A stretch of 13,416 nt of DNA, taken from NCBI GenBank assembly GCA_021160185.1, contig JAGHDA010000124.1, positions 1 to 13,416 on the forward strand. Direction: 5' to 3'. The translations under genes and the position numbers were made by a program. Origin of the DNA: Verrucomicrobiota bacterium. GTDB taxonomy: Bacteria; Verrucomicrobiota; Verrucomicrobiia; Limisphaerales; CAZBKV01. Below, one piece after another: positions 6,895 to 13,416 of this stretch. The notes beneath the pieces were generated by a model, which was not told where the DNA came from, made no database searches, and was given only the letters and a program-made list of their open reading frames with translations. Position 1 is the stretch's first letter. The number at the start of each line of letters is the position of its first letter.

Positions 6895-6937
6895 AGCCGC
6901 TCTCCACCCGGAGGCGGCTAAATTTTGATTTTTTTCA
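6895..6937 (+). terminator. Hairpin with T-run on the plus strand
   Basis: AGCCGC-T-CTCC (6895-6905) pairs with GGAG-GCGGCT (6910-6919) around an ACCC loop. The plus strand then reads AAATTTTGATTTTTTT (6920-6935). This is terminator-like for plus-strand transcripts, yet no plus-strand gene is seen to its left as far as the exonuclease, which ends at 5415 and has its own terminator. Confidence 0.6.
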
Positions 6938-6972
6938 CCGAGTTGGCGCGATCTGTATTTCCGGCCGCCCCG

Positions 6973-7350
6973 CTATTTTCCTACGCCGTATCCCTGCAGC
7001 ATCCGCGCCGCAGCCGCGTCTCCTTTCGCCGCAGCCTCGTCCACGCGCGGGGCCAAGGCGTTGACGGCGCGCGCGGCGAAAGCGCGTTGGTCGGCGTTCA
7101 GGTCCTGCCGCGTCATCAACGCGCGGAAGACCGACCATGCCGGGACATATTGTCCGCGGCTGAGCTGGTCCGCCGCCTGATACGCCATCTGCCGCAGCGG
7201 CGCTTTCGCATCGCGAAAGACATTGGTCGTCATCGAGGGGATCTTCTCCACCGCCAGAGGCGCAATCTCCCCCTTCTTCGAGCAGCCCGCCAGAGCCGCT
7301 CCGACCAAAATCACCGCCCAAACCCTGAGCATCCCAGAAAATTGCGTCAT
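6973..7350 (-). CDS. Small predicted lipoprotein, function unknown
   Basis: The 125-aa product starts with a lipoprotein signal: a hydrophobic stretch (VWAVILVGAAL, 10-20) ending in the lipobox LAGC with Cys23 as the lipidated residue, followed by SKKG. The mature part is about 100 residues, mostly helical by composition and Ala/Arg/Gln-rich (for example QMAYQAADQLSRGQYVPAW at 54-72), suggesting a single TPR-like helical repeat, but I do not recognise a family. It should be anchored to a membrane facing the periplasm. The start at 7350 lacks a well-placed Shine-Dalgarno; Met7 at 7332 is an alternative that keeps the signal. It lies 88 nt downstream of the large LamG/Ig gene on the same strand, separated from it by a strong hairpin, so it may have its own promoter. 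Confidence 0.75.
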   Translation of the reverse strand: MTQFSGMLRVWAVILVGAALAGCSKKGEIAPLAVEKIPSMTTNVFRDAKAPLRQMAYQAADQLSRGQYVPAWSVFRALMTRQDLNADQRAFAARAVNALAPRVDEAAAKGDAAAARMLQGYGVGK

Positions 7351-7378
7351 TGCAATGTTAATTTGTTCTTCTTCTCAA

Positions 7379-7413
7379 GGCGGGCTCGGGAGGATCCACA
7401 TCCCGAGCCCGCC
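7379..7413 (-). terminator. 13-bp stem downstream of the 963-aa gene
   Basis: GGCGGGCTCGGGA (7379-7391) and TCCCGAGCCCGCC (7401-7413) are perfect 13-bp arms with a 9-nt loop, the longest stem in the window. It starts 25 nt after the stop of the large minus-strand gene. The U-tract is poor on the minus strand (TTGAG), better on the plus strand (GTCTTTGTGTTT). It most likely ends or stabilises the large gene's mRNA. Confidence 0.65.
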
Positions 7414-7438
7414 GTCTTTGTGTTTACGCCATCGAGCG

Positions 7439-10330
7439 TTAGTTCTTCACCCGGAAGAAGGCGGCGTCTTCCGTGGGCTGGACCTTGTAAGGACTCTGCG
7501 CGCCTTCTATGTCCGACCACGGCCCGGCGACGGTCGGCGCGGTTTGGAGGACGCCGTCAGTGTTCCATTGGATGACGACTTCCCCGCCTTCCATGCCGAT
7601 CGTGAGGGTCGCCCCGGTTGCGCTGGAGGCGCCGGCGACTTTGATGTTGTCGATCGCCCACCACCAGTCATTGCCGGCGTCGAGGTAGGCGAAGGTAATG
7701 ACGGCGGTGGAAGCGCCTTCGGGGTTATGGAGCGGGACCACGACCGTGTCGTTGAGCGCCGCCGGGACGCTCGAATCGAAGCGCAACACTTCGATCGGAT
7801 CCCCGCCGTCGTAGGCCACGGTGACGACGCCCTTCTGGTCGGCCCACGGGTTCCAGCTCGAATCGAACTGGAGCTTGAGGGTCTCGGGACGAATTCCGGA
7901 GAGGTCGATCGGCGGGGTGATCAGAAGCGTGTTCATTGTGCCGCCTCCGGAGGGGTTGCCCAGATCGTCCCATTCATCTCCGTCGGCGATCGCCACCGCG
8001 CCGGTTCCTTTTGCAAAGGCGTCGCGTCCTTGCCCCGCCGCGGCGTTCCAGAACTCCACCGTGGCGAAGACCCAGCCCTTCCAATCCGTCACGCCCACGC
8101 CGGGCTGGTCGAATCCGTACACGCCGGAATCGTCGATCGTCCACCCAGCGGGCGGCTGTTTCGTCCAGACGTTGTGATAGGGCTCGCCTTCCGTGCCGGT
8201 GCCGTCCTGCCGCTCATCCACGCTGTCGCCCAAGGGGAGTTCGTCGAAGTTTTCCTCGAGCGCGACCACGGCGTTCGGCCCAATGACCACGGTGAGTTTG
8301 ACGTAGTCGCTCTCGGCCTCTCCGGCGTTGTTCGAGATCACCACTTTGTAGTAACCAGCGTCGTCCAGTGTGACGTTGGGAATGGTCAGGGTAGGGCCGG
8401 CAGCCCCTTCCACCGGCTCATCGCCCTCTGCGCCTTGTCGGTACCATTGATAAACGAGCGGCTCGTCGCCTTTGACCTGAACGCTCAATTCGGCCGTGCC
8501 TCCCTCGGGAACCGTGAGGGGCGCAGGCTTCTGCTCGATGAACGGCGGGACTTCGCCGCTCAACAAGGCCAGGTTGTCGATCGCCCAGAACCAATCGTTC
8601 GCCGCTTGGGTGTAGCCGAACTTGATCCGCAGCGAACTGGCGCCTTCCGGAATGTCGATCGGCAGAGTCACCGTCTCATTGAGAGTGTGATCCTTGAACG
8701 TGGGGCTGTTGGGATCCGAGTCCCAGTGAAGAATTTCGGTGTATTCTCCCCCGTCCCAGGAGACTTCGATCGTGCCGGTCTGGTTGTTGATGTTGCCTTC
8801 GGGGAAGGCTGGCGGGCCGTCGTCATGCGCTTCGGGCCGCCAAGCCGAATCGAAACGCAGAACAAGGATGCCGGACTGGCCGCTGACGTCGATCGGAGCG
8901 GTGATGAGGAAACTGTTGAACAGACCCTGCTTGTGTTCCATGTCGTCCCACTCGTCGCCGTCCGCCACGGCCACCGCCCCGTGCGCTTTGGTGAACTCGC
9001 TCCGGCGCTGGTCCTCGGCGGTCTGGACCCAGCCCTCAAAGTTGAGGAATGACCAGCCGGCAAACTCGTTGACGCCGTTTAAATCCGCATAGTCCGGATC
9101 GCCGTAGCCGGGCATGCCGCTGTCGTCGATCTCCCAGCCGGGGGGCGGGGTGCGGGTGAAGTAGTTGTCGCCGTAGGATTCGTCCTCGCTGGGCTGCAAC
9201 GGCAACTCGTCAAAGTCTTCAGCCCACAAGGCGATGCGGAAGGTATGCGTGAAGGAGCGGCTCTGCGTTTCGCCGTTGAGCGTCTCATCGAAGACAAGCT
9301 CCAGGGTGTGCTTGGTTCCGGGCGTGAAGGGACCCGGCGCGGCCTTCATGACCGTCAGCGTGCCGGCCTCGGCGTCGCGAGTAATGACGGCCCCTTCCAC
9401 CGGCGCGCCGTCCAGTTTGAGCTGGACGCTCGCGTCGTTCACCGTCGCGTCATGCAGGGCCACCACCGCGCCGATGTCTGTGTCCGCCAGGGCGTAGTCG
9501 CGCGCGGGGGTCCATTCCTGGATTGCGGCCGGGACGGCCGGCAGCACAGTGGGCAGTCCCTCGGCTGTGGGGCCGCCGAGCAGGGCGATCTGTTCCTTGC
9601 TCAGCGCGGTGTCGTGGAGCTGGATGCTGTTGACATAACCCACGGCGGTGTCGCCGTCGTTGTCGGTGAAGAGGACCGCCTGATAACCGGGCTCGAGCGC
9701 CCAGCGGCCGTCGAGCTCGTCGGCCATCTGCGCGCCCACCTCGACGCCGTCGATGTATTTGCGGATCTGGAGGTTGTTCGCCAGATCCACCACGATGGCG
9801 ATCCGATGCCAGGTGTTGGGCGGGATGCTCCCGTCGTATTGGCCGGCGATGCCCAAGCCGCCGCTTGGGTTGATGAAGAACTCCGCGTCCGCTGCGAAGA
9901 GCCCTTCATCGATGTCAATCAACGCCCGCCAGAGTCCGTCCGACTCGGGCGGGTAAAGGATGTCCATGATGAGCGTCCACTCGTTCACCATCATTCCGCC
10001 GCCATTGGGATCGAGCGGGGTAGGCATGGCGTAGCCCATGCCTTCCAGGCAGGCGGGGAATTTCATGACCTTCGCCTCCTGCCCGTCGATCAAAGGAAGG
10101 CCGAAGTCTGTGGTCGTTCCGAATTCGGTCTGGCCGGCGGTGTCTCCGCCCCAGTCCACATAGGTCAAATCCTGTCCGACGGTGGCGGACAGGTCTCCCT
10201 TGTCGAAGTCCCACTGCCCGACAAGCGCGGCTTGAGCGCCGGCCGCGGCGAACAGGGTGGCTGCGCACAGCCCGAGGGTCTTGGCCGCCGGGCTGCGCCT
10301 TTTGGGTTGGGATTGGACGATAGTCTTCAT
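7439..10330 (-). CDS. Large secreted LamG / Ig-like protein with duplicated MAM-like module
   Basis: The 963-aa product has a signal peptide (about 1-35, ending GAQA-A). Residues about 36-253 are a LamG/concanavalin-like jelly roll (NTWHRIAIVVD, YIDGVEVG, VNSIQLHDTALSKEQIALLGGP), usually a carbohydrate- or protein-binding domain. About 260-369 is a beta-rich Ig-like linker. Residues 371-590 and 693-900 are two copies of one module (FDELPL, GW-IDDSG, GAVA-ADGDEWDD, LIT-PID-SG, NDWxWAIDN), resembling choice-of-anchor/MAM-type domains. Between them, about 593-683 is an Ig domain (YQWYR, LDDAGYYKVVISNNAG) without the disulfide cysteines. The end (906-963; LQTAPTVAGPWSDIEGA, FFRVKN) is a C-terminal domain common in verrucomicrobial secreted proteins. 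No catalytic motif is visible, so an adhesive or surface-binding role is inferred. It follows the prepilin-like gene by 76 nt with no terminator between. Confidence 0.85.
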   Translation of the reverse strand: MKTIVQSQPKRRSPAAKTLGLCAATLFAAAGAQAALVGQWDFDKGDLSATVGQDLTYVDWGGDTAGQTEFGTTTDFGLPLIDGQEAKVMKFPACLEGMGYAMPTPLDPNGGGMMVNEWTLIMDILYPPESDGLWRALIDIDEGLFAADAEFFINPSGGLGIAGQYDGSIPPNTWHRIAIVVDLANNLQIRKYIDGVEVGAQMADELDGRWALEPGYQAVLFTDNDGDTAVGYVNSIQLHDTALSKEQIALLGGPTAEGLPTVLPAVPAAIQEWTPARDYALADTDIGAVVALHDATVNDASVQLKLDGAPVEGAVITRDAEAGTLTVMKAAPGPFTPGTKHTLELVFDETLNGETQSRSFTHTFRIALWAEDFDELPLQPSEDESYGDNYFTRTPPPGWEIDDSGMPGYGDPDYADLNGVNEFAGWSFLNFEGWVQTAEDQRRSEFTKAHGAVAVADGDEWDDMEHKQGLFNSFLITAPIDVSGQSGILVLRFDSAWRPEAHDDGPPAFPEGNINNQTGTIEVSWDGGEYTEILHWDSDPNSPTFKDHTLNETVTLPIDIPEGASSLRIKFGYTQAANDWFWAIDNLALLSGEVPPFIEQKPAPLTVPEGGTAELSVQVKGDEPLVYQWYRQGAEGDEPVEGAAGPTLTIPNVTLDDAGYYKVVISNNAGEAESDYVKLTVVIGPNAVVALEENFDELPLGDSVDERQDGTGTEGEPYHNVWTKQPPAGWTIDDSGVYGFDQPGVGVTDWKGWVFATVEFWNAAAGQGRDAFAKGTGAVAIADGDEWDDLGNPSGGGTMNTLLITPPIDLSGIRPETLKLQFDSSWNPWADQKGVVTVAYDGGDPIEVLRFDSSVPAALNDTVVVPLHNPEGASTAVITFAYLDAGNDWWWAIDNIKVAGASSATGATLTIGMEGGEVVIQWNTDGVLQTAPTVAGPWSDIEGAQSPYKVQPTEDAAFFRVKN
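7631..8254 (-). repeat. Second copy of the MAM-like module (residues about 693-900)
   Basis: This copy spans ENFDELPLGDS to WAIDNIKVAG and shares with the first copy FDELPL, PPxGW-IDDSG, DGDEWDD, LIT-PID-SG, FDS-W and NDWxWAIDN. It lacks the roughly 15-residue insertion (after RPEAHDD) seen in the first copy. Confidence 0.75.
8561..9220 (-). repeat. First copy of the MAM-like module (residues about 371-590)
   Basis: This copy spans EDFDELPLQPS to FWAIDNLALL. Similarity to the second copy is clear at protein level but the nucleotide sequences have diverged, so the duplication is old or the modules were acquired separately. Confidence 0.75.
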
Positions 10331-10347
10331 TGTCGCTGCTTCGCTGT

Positions 10348-10370
10348 GTTAGGGTTGATGGGGTTAGGGT
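10348..10370. repeat. Direct repeat GTTAGGGT in the leader of the 963-aa gene
   Basis: GTTAGGGT occurs at 10348-10355 and again at 10363-10370, 15 bp apart, within the 76-nt gap between the prepilin-like gene and the LamG/Ig gene. It might be a regulator half-site pair or chance. Confidence 0.3.
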
Positions 10371-10406
10371 CAGAGGATTTTCGCTGGGAGATTTTTCCGG
10401 CTTTGT

Positions 10407-11282
<876 letters not shown>

Positions 11283-11573
11283 ATCGTTCGCCTCGATTTG
11301 AATTGGGCTATTTCAAGCCCTAAGATAGCGGCTCCTCTTCGCCGGTCAAGCTCTCTTTGCGACCGGAGTTCAATTCCAGCCCAGCCCGGCCGCCGCGCCG
11401 TTTTTTGCCGGGATCAAACGGGCAGGGCGGGCGGTTTTTTCTGGCGAGGGGGCAGCGCTGCGGTAGACTGGAGCCAGCTTGCCCCCGATCCGCGGGTCGG
11501 AGCGTGAATGAATCGCGCCGAGCCGTCGGCGGGCGCAGGCGGGAAGTCGTAAACACACGAACGAGAAGAGCTC
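11283..11573. other. 291-bp divergent intergenic region
   Basis: This region separates the minus-strand prepilin-like gene from the plus-strand oxidoreductase. It holds the promoter-like pair at 11322-11349 for the minus strand. Two GC-rich stretches each end in a run of six or more T on the plus strand, near 11400-11406 and 11433-11438. TAGACT (11464-11469) could be a -10 element for the oxidoreductase, but no good -35 precedes it. The oxidoreductase leader has purine-rich GAGAAGAG just upstream of its ATG. Confidence 0.5.
11322..11349 (-). promoter_or_regulatory. Putative promoter of the prepilin-like/LamG operon
   Basis: On the minus strand TTGACC (11344-11349 in plus coordinates) and TATCTT (11322-11327) are separated by 16 nt, about 40 nt upstream of the ATG at 11282. 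The -35 is near consensus; the -10 matches at four of six positions. Confidence 0.5.
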
Positions 11574-13085
11574 ATGAGCAAGCACAAAATCAGTCGTCGG
11601 AAATTCCTTGGAAGCGCGCTGGTCGGCGGAGCGGGGTTGGCCGCCATGCCCGCGGTGTTGCCGGCAGGCAGCCCCAACGAAAAGCTCGGCGTGGCCGTCG
11701 TGGGCATCGGGGGCCGGGGGATGAGCCATCTTCAGGCTTTTATCTCCGACCCGCGCACCGAGGTGCGCTACATCGTTGAGGTGGATTCCAAACATGCGGG
11801 CCGCGCAGAGGTGGCGGCGCGCAAGCAGGGGGTCAAGCCCAAGGTGGTTCGGGACCTGCGCGAGGCGCTGATGAGCAAGGATGTGGACATCGTCTCCACG
11901 GCCACTCCGAACCACTGGCACGCCTTGGTCGGCGTGTGGGCCATGCAGGCGGGCAAAGATGTCTATCTGGAAAAACCGATCTCCCACGAGATCGCCGAAG
12001 GCGCCGCTCTTGTGGCAGCCGCGAAAAAGTACCGGCGAATGTGCCAGGTGGGCACCCAATGCCGCTCGAACCCGGCCATCATCCGGGCCATGGAATTCCT
12101 GCATAAGGGAGGCATCGGCGAGGTCAAGTTCGCTCGCGGCCTATGCTACAAGCGCCGCCGGTCCATCGGCCCCTTGGGCAATTACCCGATCCCGCCCGAG
12201 GTGGACTTCAACCTCTGGTCAGGCCCCGCCCCGTACACCACCCCGCGCGTGACCCGACCTCGGTTCCATTACGACTGGCACTGGCAGAGGCTCTACGGAA
12301 ACGGCGACTCCGGCAATCAAGGGCCGCACCAGACCGACATTGCCCGTTGGGGCCTGGGCATGGACCGCCACCCCTACTCGGTTATCGCCTACGGCGGGCG
12401 GCTGGGCTATCAGGCCGAACGGCATGACGACAGCTACGTGGACGCGGGCGACACCGCAAACACCGAGGTGGCCATTTACGACTACGGCGACAAGTGCATG
12501 GTCTTCGAGACCCGCGGCCTTTCGGTGGACAACTCGGCCGACGAGGAGATCAATCGGCTTTTCCAAAGCGCGCGCGGCAACAAGATCGGCGTGATCTTCT
12601 ACGGGACCGACGGCTATCTGGTCCAACGCAGCTACACCCATTGCATTGTTTACGACAAGAACTTCAAGGTCGTGAAGGAGTTCAAGGGCGGCGGCAACCA
12701 TTTCGGCAACTTCATCGACGCCTGCCTCAGCCGCAAGCCCGAAGACCTGCATTCCGACGCCTGGGAGGGCCACCTTTCCGCGGCGTTGGCCCATCTGGCC
12801 AACATCTCTTACTACCTCGGCGAGAAGAACAAGGTCTCTCCCGAGGATGCCAAGCGGATCCTCTCCGGCGTGAAGAGCCTGGACGACAACGAGGCTACGT
12901 TGAACCGCACGCTGCAGCACTTGCGGGACAATGGGGTGGACCTGAAGAAATACCCGATCTCGATGGGGCCGCTGCTGCGGTTTGATCCCCAGCGGGAGAT
13001 CTTCCTCAACTCCGCTCTGGCCACGCGGATGACCACCCGGGTGTATCGCCCGCCGTTCGTGTGCCCCGCGCCGGACAAGGTCTGA
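11574..13085 (+). CDS. Tat-exported Gfo/Idh/MocA-family oxidoreductase
   Basis: The 503-aa protein has a Tat signal (SRRKFLG at 7-13, hydrophobic stretch to about 30), so it is predicted to be exported folded with its NAD(P) cofactor. GVAVVGIGGRG (39-49) is the Rossmann dinucleotide-binding loop, STATPNHWH (108-116) the usual strand after it, and YLEKPISH (131-138) carries the Glu-Lys-Pro motif with Lys134 involved in catalysis. GNQGPHQTDIARWGLG (247-262) is typical of the secreted verrucomicrobial/planctomycete clade, and NHFGNFIDACLSRKPEDL (375-392) marks the C-terminal part. Members oxidise or epimerise sugars, cyclitols and related compounds; the substrate is unknown, and some act as glycosidases or lyases through a redox cycle. 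Length is normal for the Tat-containing clade. A strong terminator follows, so it is probably a single-gene unit. Confidence 0.93.
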   Translation: MSKHKISRRKFLGSALVGGAGLAAMPAVLPAGSPNEKLGVAVVGIGGRGMSHLQAFISDPRTEVRYIVEVDSKHAGRAEVAARKQGVKPKVVRDLREALMSKDVDIVSTATPNHWHALVGVWAMQAGKDVYLEKPISHEIAEGAALVAAAKKYRRMCQVGTQCRSNPAIIRAMEFLHKGGIGEVKFARGLCYKRRRSIGPLGNYPIPPEVDFNLWSGPAPYTTPRVTRPRFHYDWHWQRLYGNGDSGNQGPHQTDIARWGLGMDRHPYSVIAYGGRLGYQAERHDDSYVDAGDTANTEVAIYDYGDKCMVFETRGLSVDNSADEEINRLFQSARGNKIGVIFYGTDGYLVQRSYTHCIVYDKNFKVVKEFKGGGNHFGNFIDACLSRKPEDLHSDAWEGHLSAALAHLANISYYLGEKNKVSPEDAKRILSGVKSLDDNEATLNRTLQHLRDNGVDLKKYPISMGPLLRFDPQREIFLNSALATRMTTRVYRPPFVCPAPDKV

Positions 13086-13126
13086 GCGGGCGCGCGAGAT
13101 TGGGGGCTCTTTTCCCGGGCGCATCG

Positions 13127-13157
13127 AGCCGGCCGTCTTCAAGGCGGCCGGCTTTTT
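13127..13157 (+). terminator. Strong intrinsic terminator after the oxidoreductase
   Basis: AGCCGGCCG (13127-13135) and CGGCCGGCT (13145-13153) form a perfect 9-bp stem with a 9-nt loop, followed by TTTTT (13153-13157). It lies 42 nt after the oxidoreductase stop and 32 nt from the stop of the converging HrpA-like gene. Confidence 0.88.
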
Positions 13158-13188
13158 ATCGGCCGAGGCGGCGCCAGGCTTTCGCGTC

Positions 13189-13416
13189 TCAGCGTTTCTT
13201 CGCGGGGCGGGCAAGCTCTTCCAGTTCGGCCACAAGGGCGGCCAGGCGCTTTTCGGAGACCTTCTCGGCGGTCCCCAACTCCTGGGCGAAGCAGGCCACT
13301 TTGAATTCCTCGATCAACCACCGCAGCCGGCGCAGGCCCGCCGCGAGGGCGGGGTTGCCTTTTGCCCGCGGACTCAGCCGACGCAGCGCGCGAAGGAACG
13401 GCAGCACGCGCGCGGC
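13189..13416 (-). CDS. hrpA: C-terminal fragment of an HrpA-type DEAH-box RNA helicase (cut by window edge)
   Basis: Only the last 75 residues are in the window; the frame is open to the right edge and continues upstream of the GTG at 13407, which is an internal valine codon. The segment LRWLIEEFKVACFAQELGT followed by VSEKRLAALVAELEEL matches the extreme C-terminal signature of bacterial HrpA (the DUF3418 region, usually LRWM-EE-RVSLFAQ-LGT-x-PVS-KRL). HrpA is a cytoplasmic ATP-dependent RNA helicase of about 1300 residues, linked to mRNA processing and rescue of stalled ribosomes. The helicase core lies outside the window. The tail ends in RPAKKR. The assignment rests on this one short but distinctive region. 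Confidence 0.75.
   Translation of the reverse strand, partial: AARVLPFLRALRRLSPRAKGNPALAAGLRRLRWLIEEFKVACFAQELGTAEKVSEKRLAALVAELEELARPAKKR

Larger units (their letters stand above)
6606..6972. other. 367-bp intergenic region rich in hairpins
   Basis: No convincing gene lies between the aminotransferase start and the lipoprotein stop. The region holds a leader hairpin at 6672-6701, a minus-oriented terminator at 6832-6886, a plus-oriented hairpin plus T-run at 6895-6937, and an AT-richer stretch around 6740-6780. A minus-strand open frame extends across part of it but has no recognisable protein features. No clear promoter could be picked by eye. Confidence 0.55.

Noticed and set aside
7223..9052. 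609-aa plus-strand open frame
   Set aside because: It is antisense to the LamG/Ig protein, whose domains and motifs are clear; the antisense translation shows no family features.
10348..10370. Telomere-like TTAGGG repeats
   Set aside because: There are only two copies, with non-repeat sequence between; this is bacterial intergenic DNA, not a telomere or tandem array.
12219..13235. 338-aa minus-strand open frame
   Set aside because: It is antisense to the Gfo/Idh/MocA gene and crosses its terminator; no domain is visible.

Overview
The window looks like chromosomal DNA from a GC-rich, free-living bacterium of the Planctomycetes-Verrucomicrobia-Chlamydiae group, most likely a verrucomicrobium. 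I infer this from a prepilin-type protein with the FTLIELLVVIAIIAIL helix and an H-X9-DG motif, two Tat-exported enzymes with SRRxFLG signals, a secreted LamG/Ig protein with the C-terminal GPW...FFR domain common in that phylum, a sulfatase and a Lys/Ala-rich H1-like protein. No sequence search was possible, so the taxonomy is an inference.

Layout. A minus-strand, Tat-exported fucose/arabinose-isomerase-like protein (172-1653) faces, across a 140-bp divergent gap, the broken remains of a TlpA/thioredoxin-like gene (1794-2520). A complete secreted sulfatase follows (2630-4123). Next come an 80-aa histone-H1-like protein (4356-4598) with a promoter and a strong dyad in its leader, and a stand-alone DEDDy 3'-5' exonuclease (4696-5415). 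A hairpin terminator separates the exonuclease from a convergent class V aminotransferase (5517-6605, minus). A 367-bp gap carries several strong hairpins. Then, all on the minus strand, come a small lipoprotein (6973-7350), a 963-aa secreted LamG/Ig/repeat-module protein (7439-10330) and a prepilin-type protein (10407-11282). The last two probably form an operon driven by a promoter near 11322-11349. Divergently, a Tat-exported Gfo/Idh/MocA oxidoreductase (11574-13085) ends at a textbook intrinsic terminator. The right edge holds the 3' end of a minus-strand HrpA-type RNA helicase.

How the genes may work together. The isomerase-like protein, sulfatase, Gfo/Idh/MocA protein and LamG protein are all predicted to leave the cytoplasm. 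Together they fit extracellular or periplasmic handling of complex, possibly sulfated, sugars, but they are not one operon and the link is an inference. The exonuclease, H1-like protein, HrpA and aminotransferase are ordinary housekeeping functions. I see no tRNA, rRNA, CRISPR array, insertion sequence, phage gene or defence system. The most unusual items are the multiply broken thioredoxin-like gene, the dyad in the H1-like leader, the exported isomerase-like enzyme, the duplicated module in the 963-aa protein, and the paired hairpins with opposite U-tails at 6832-6937.
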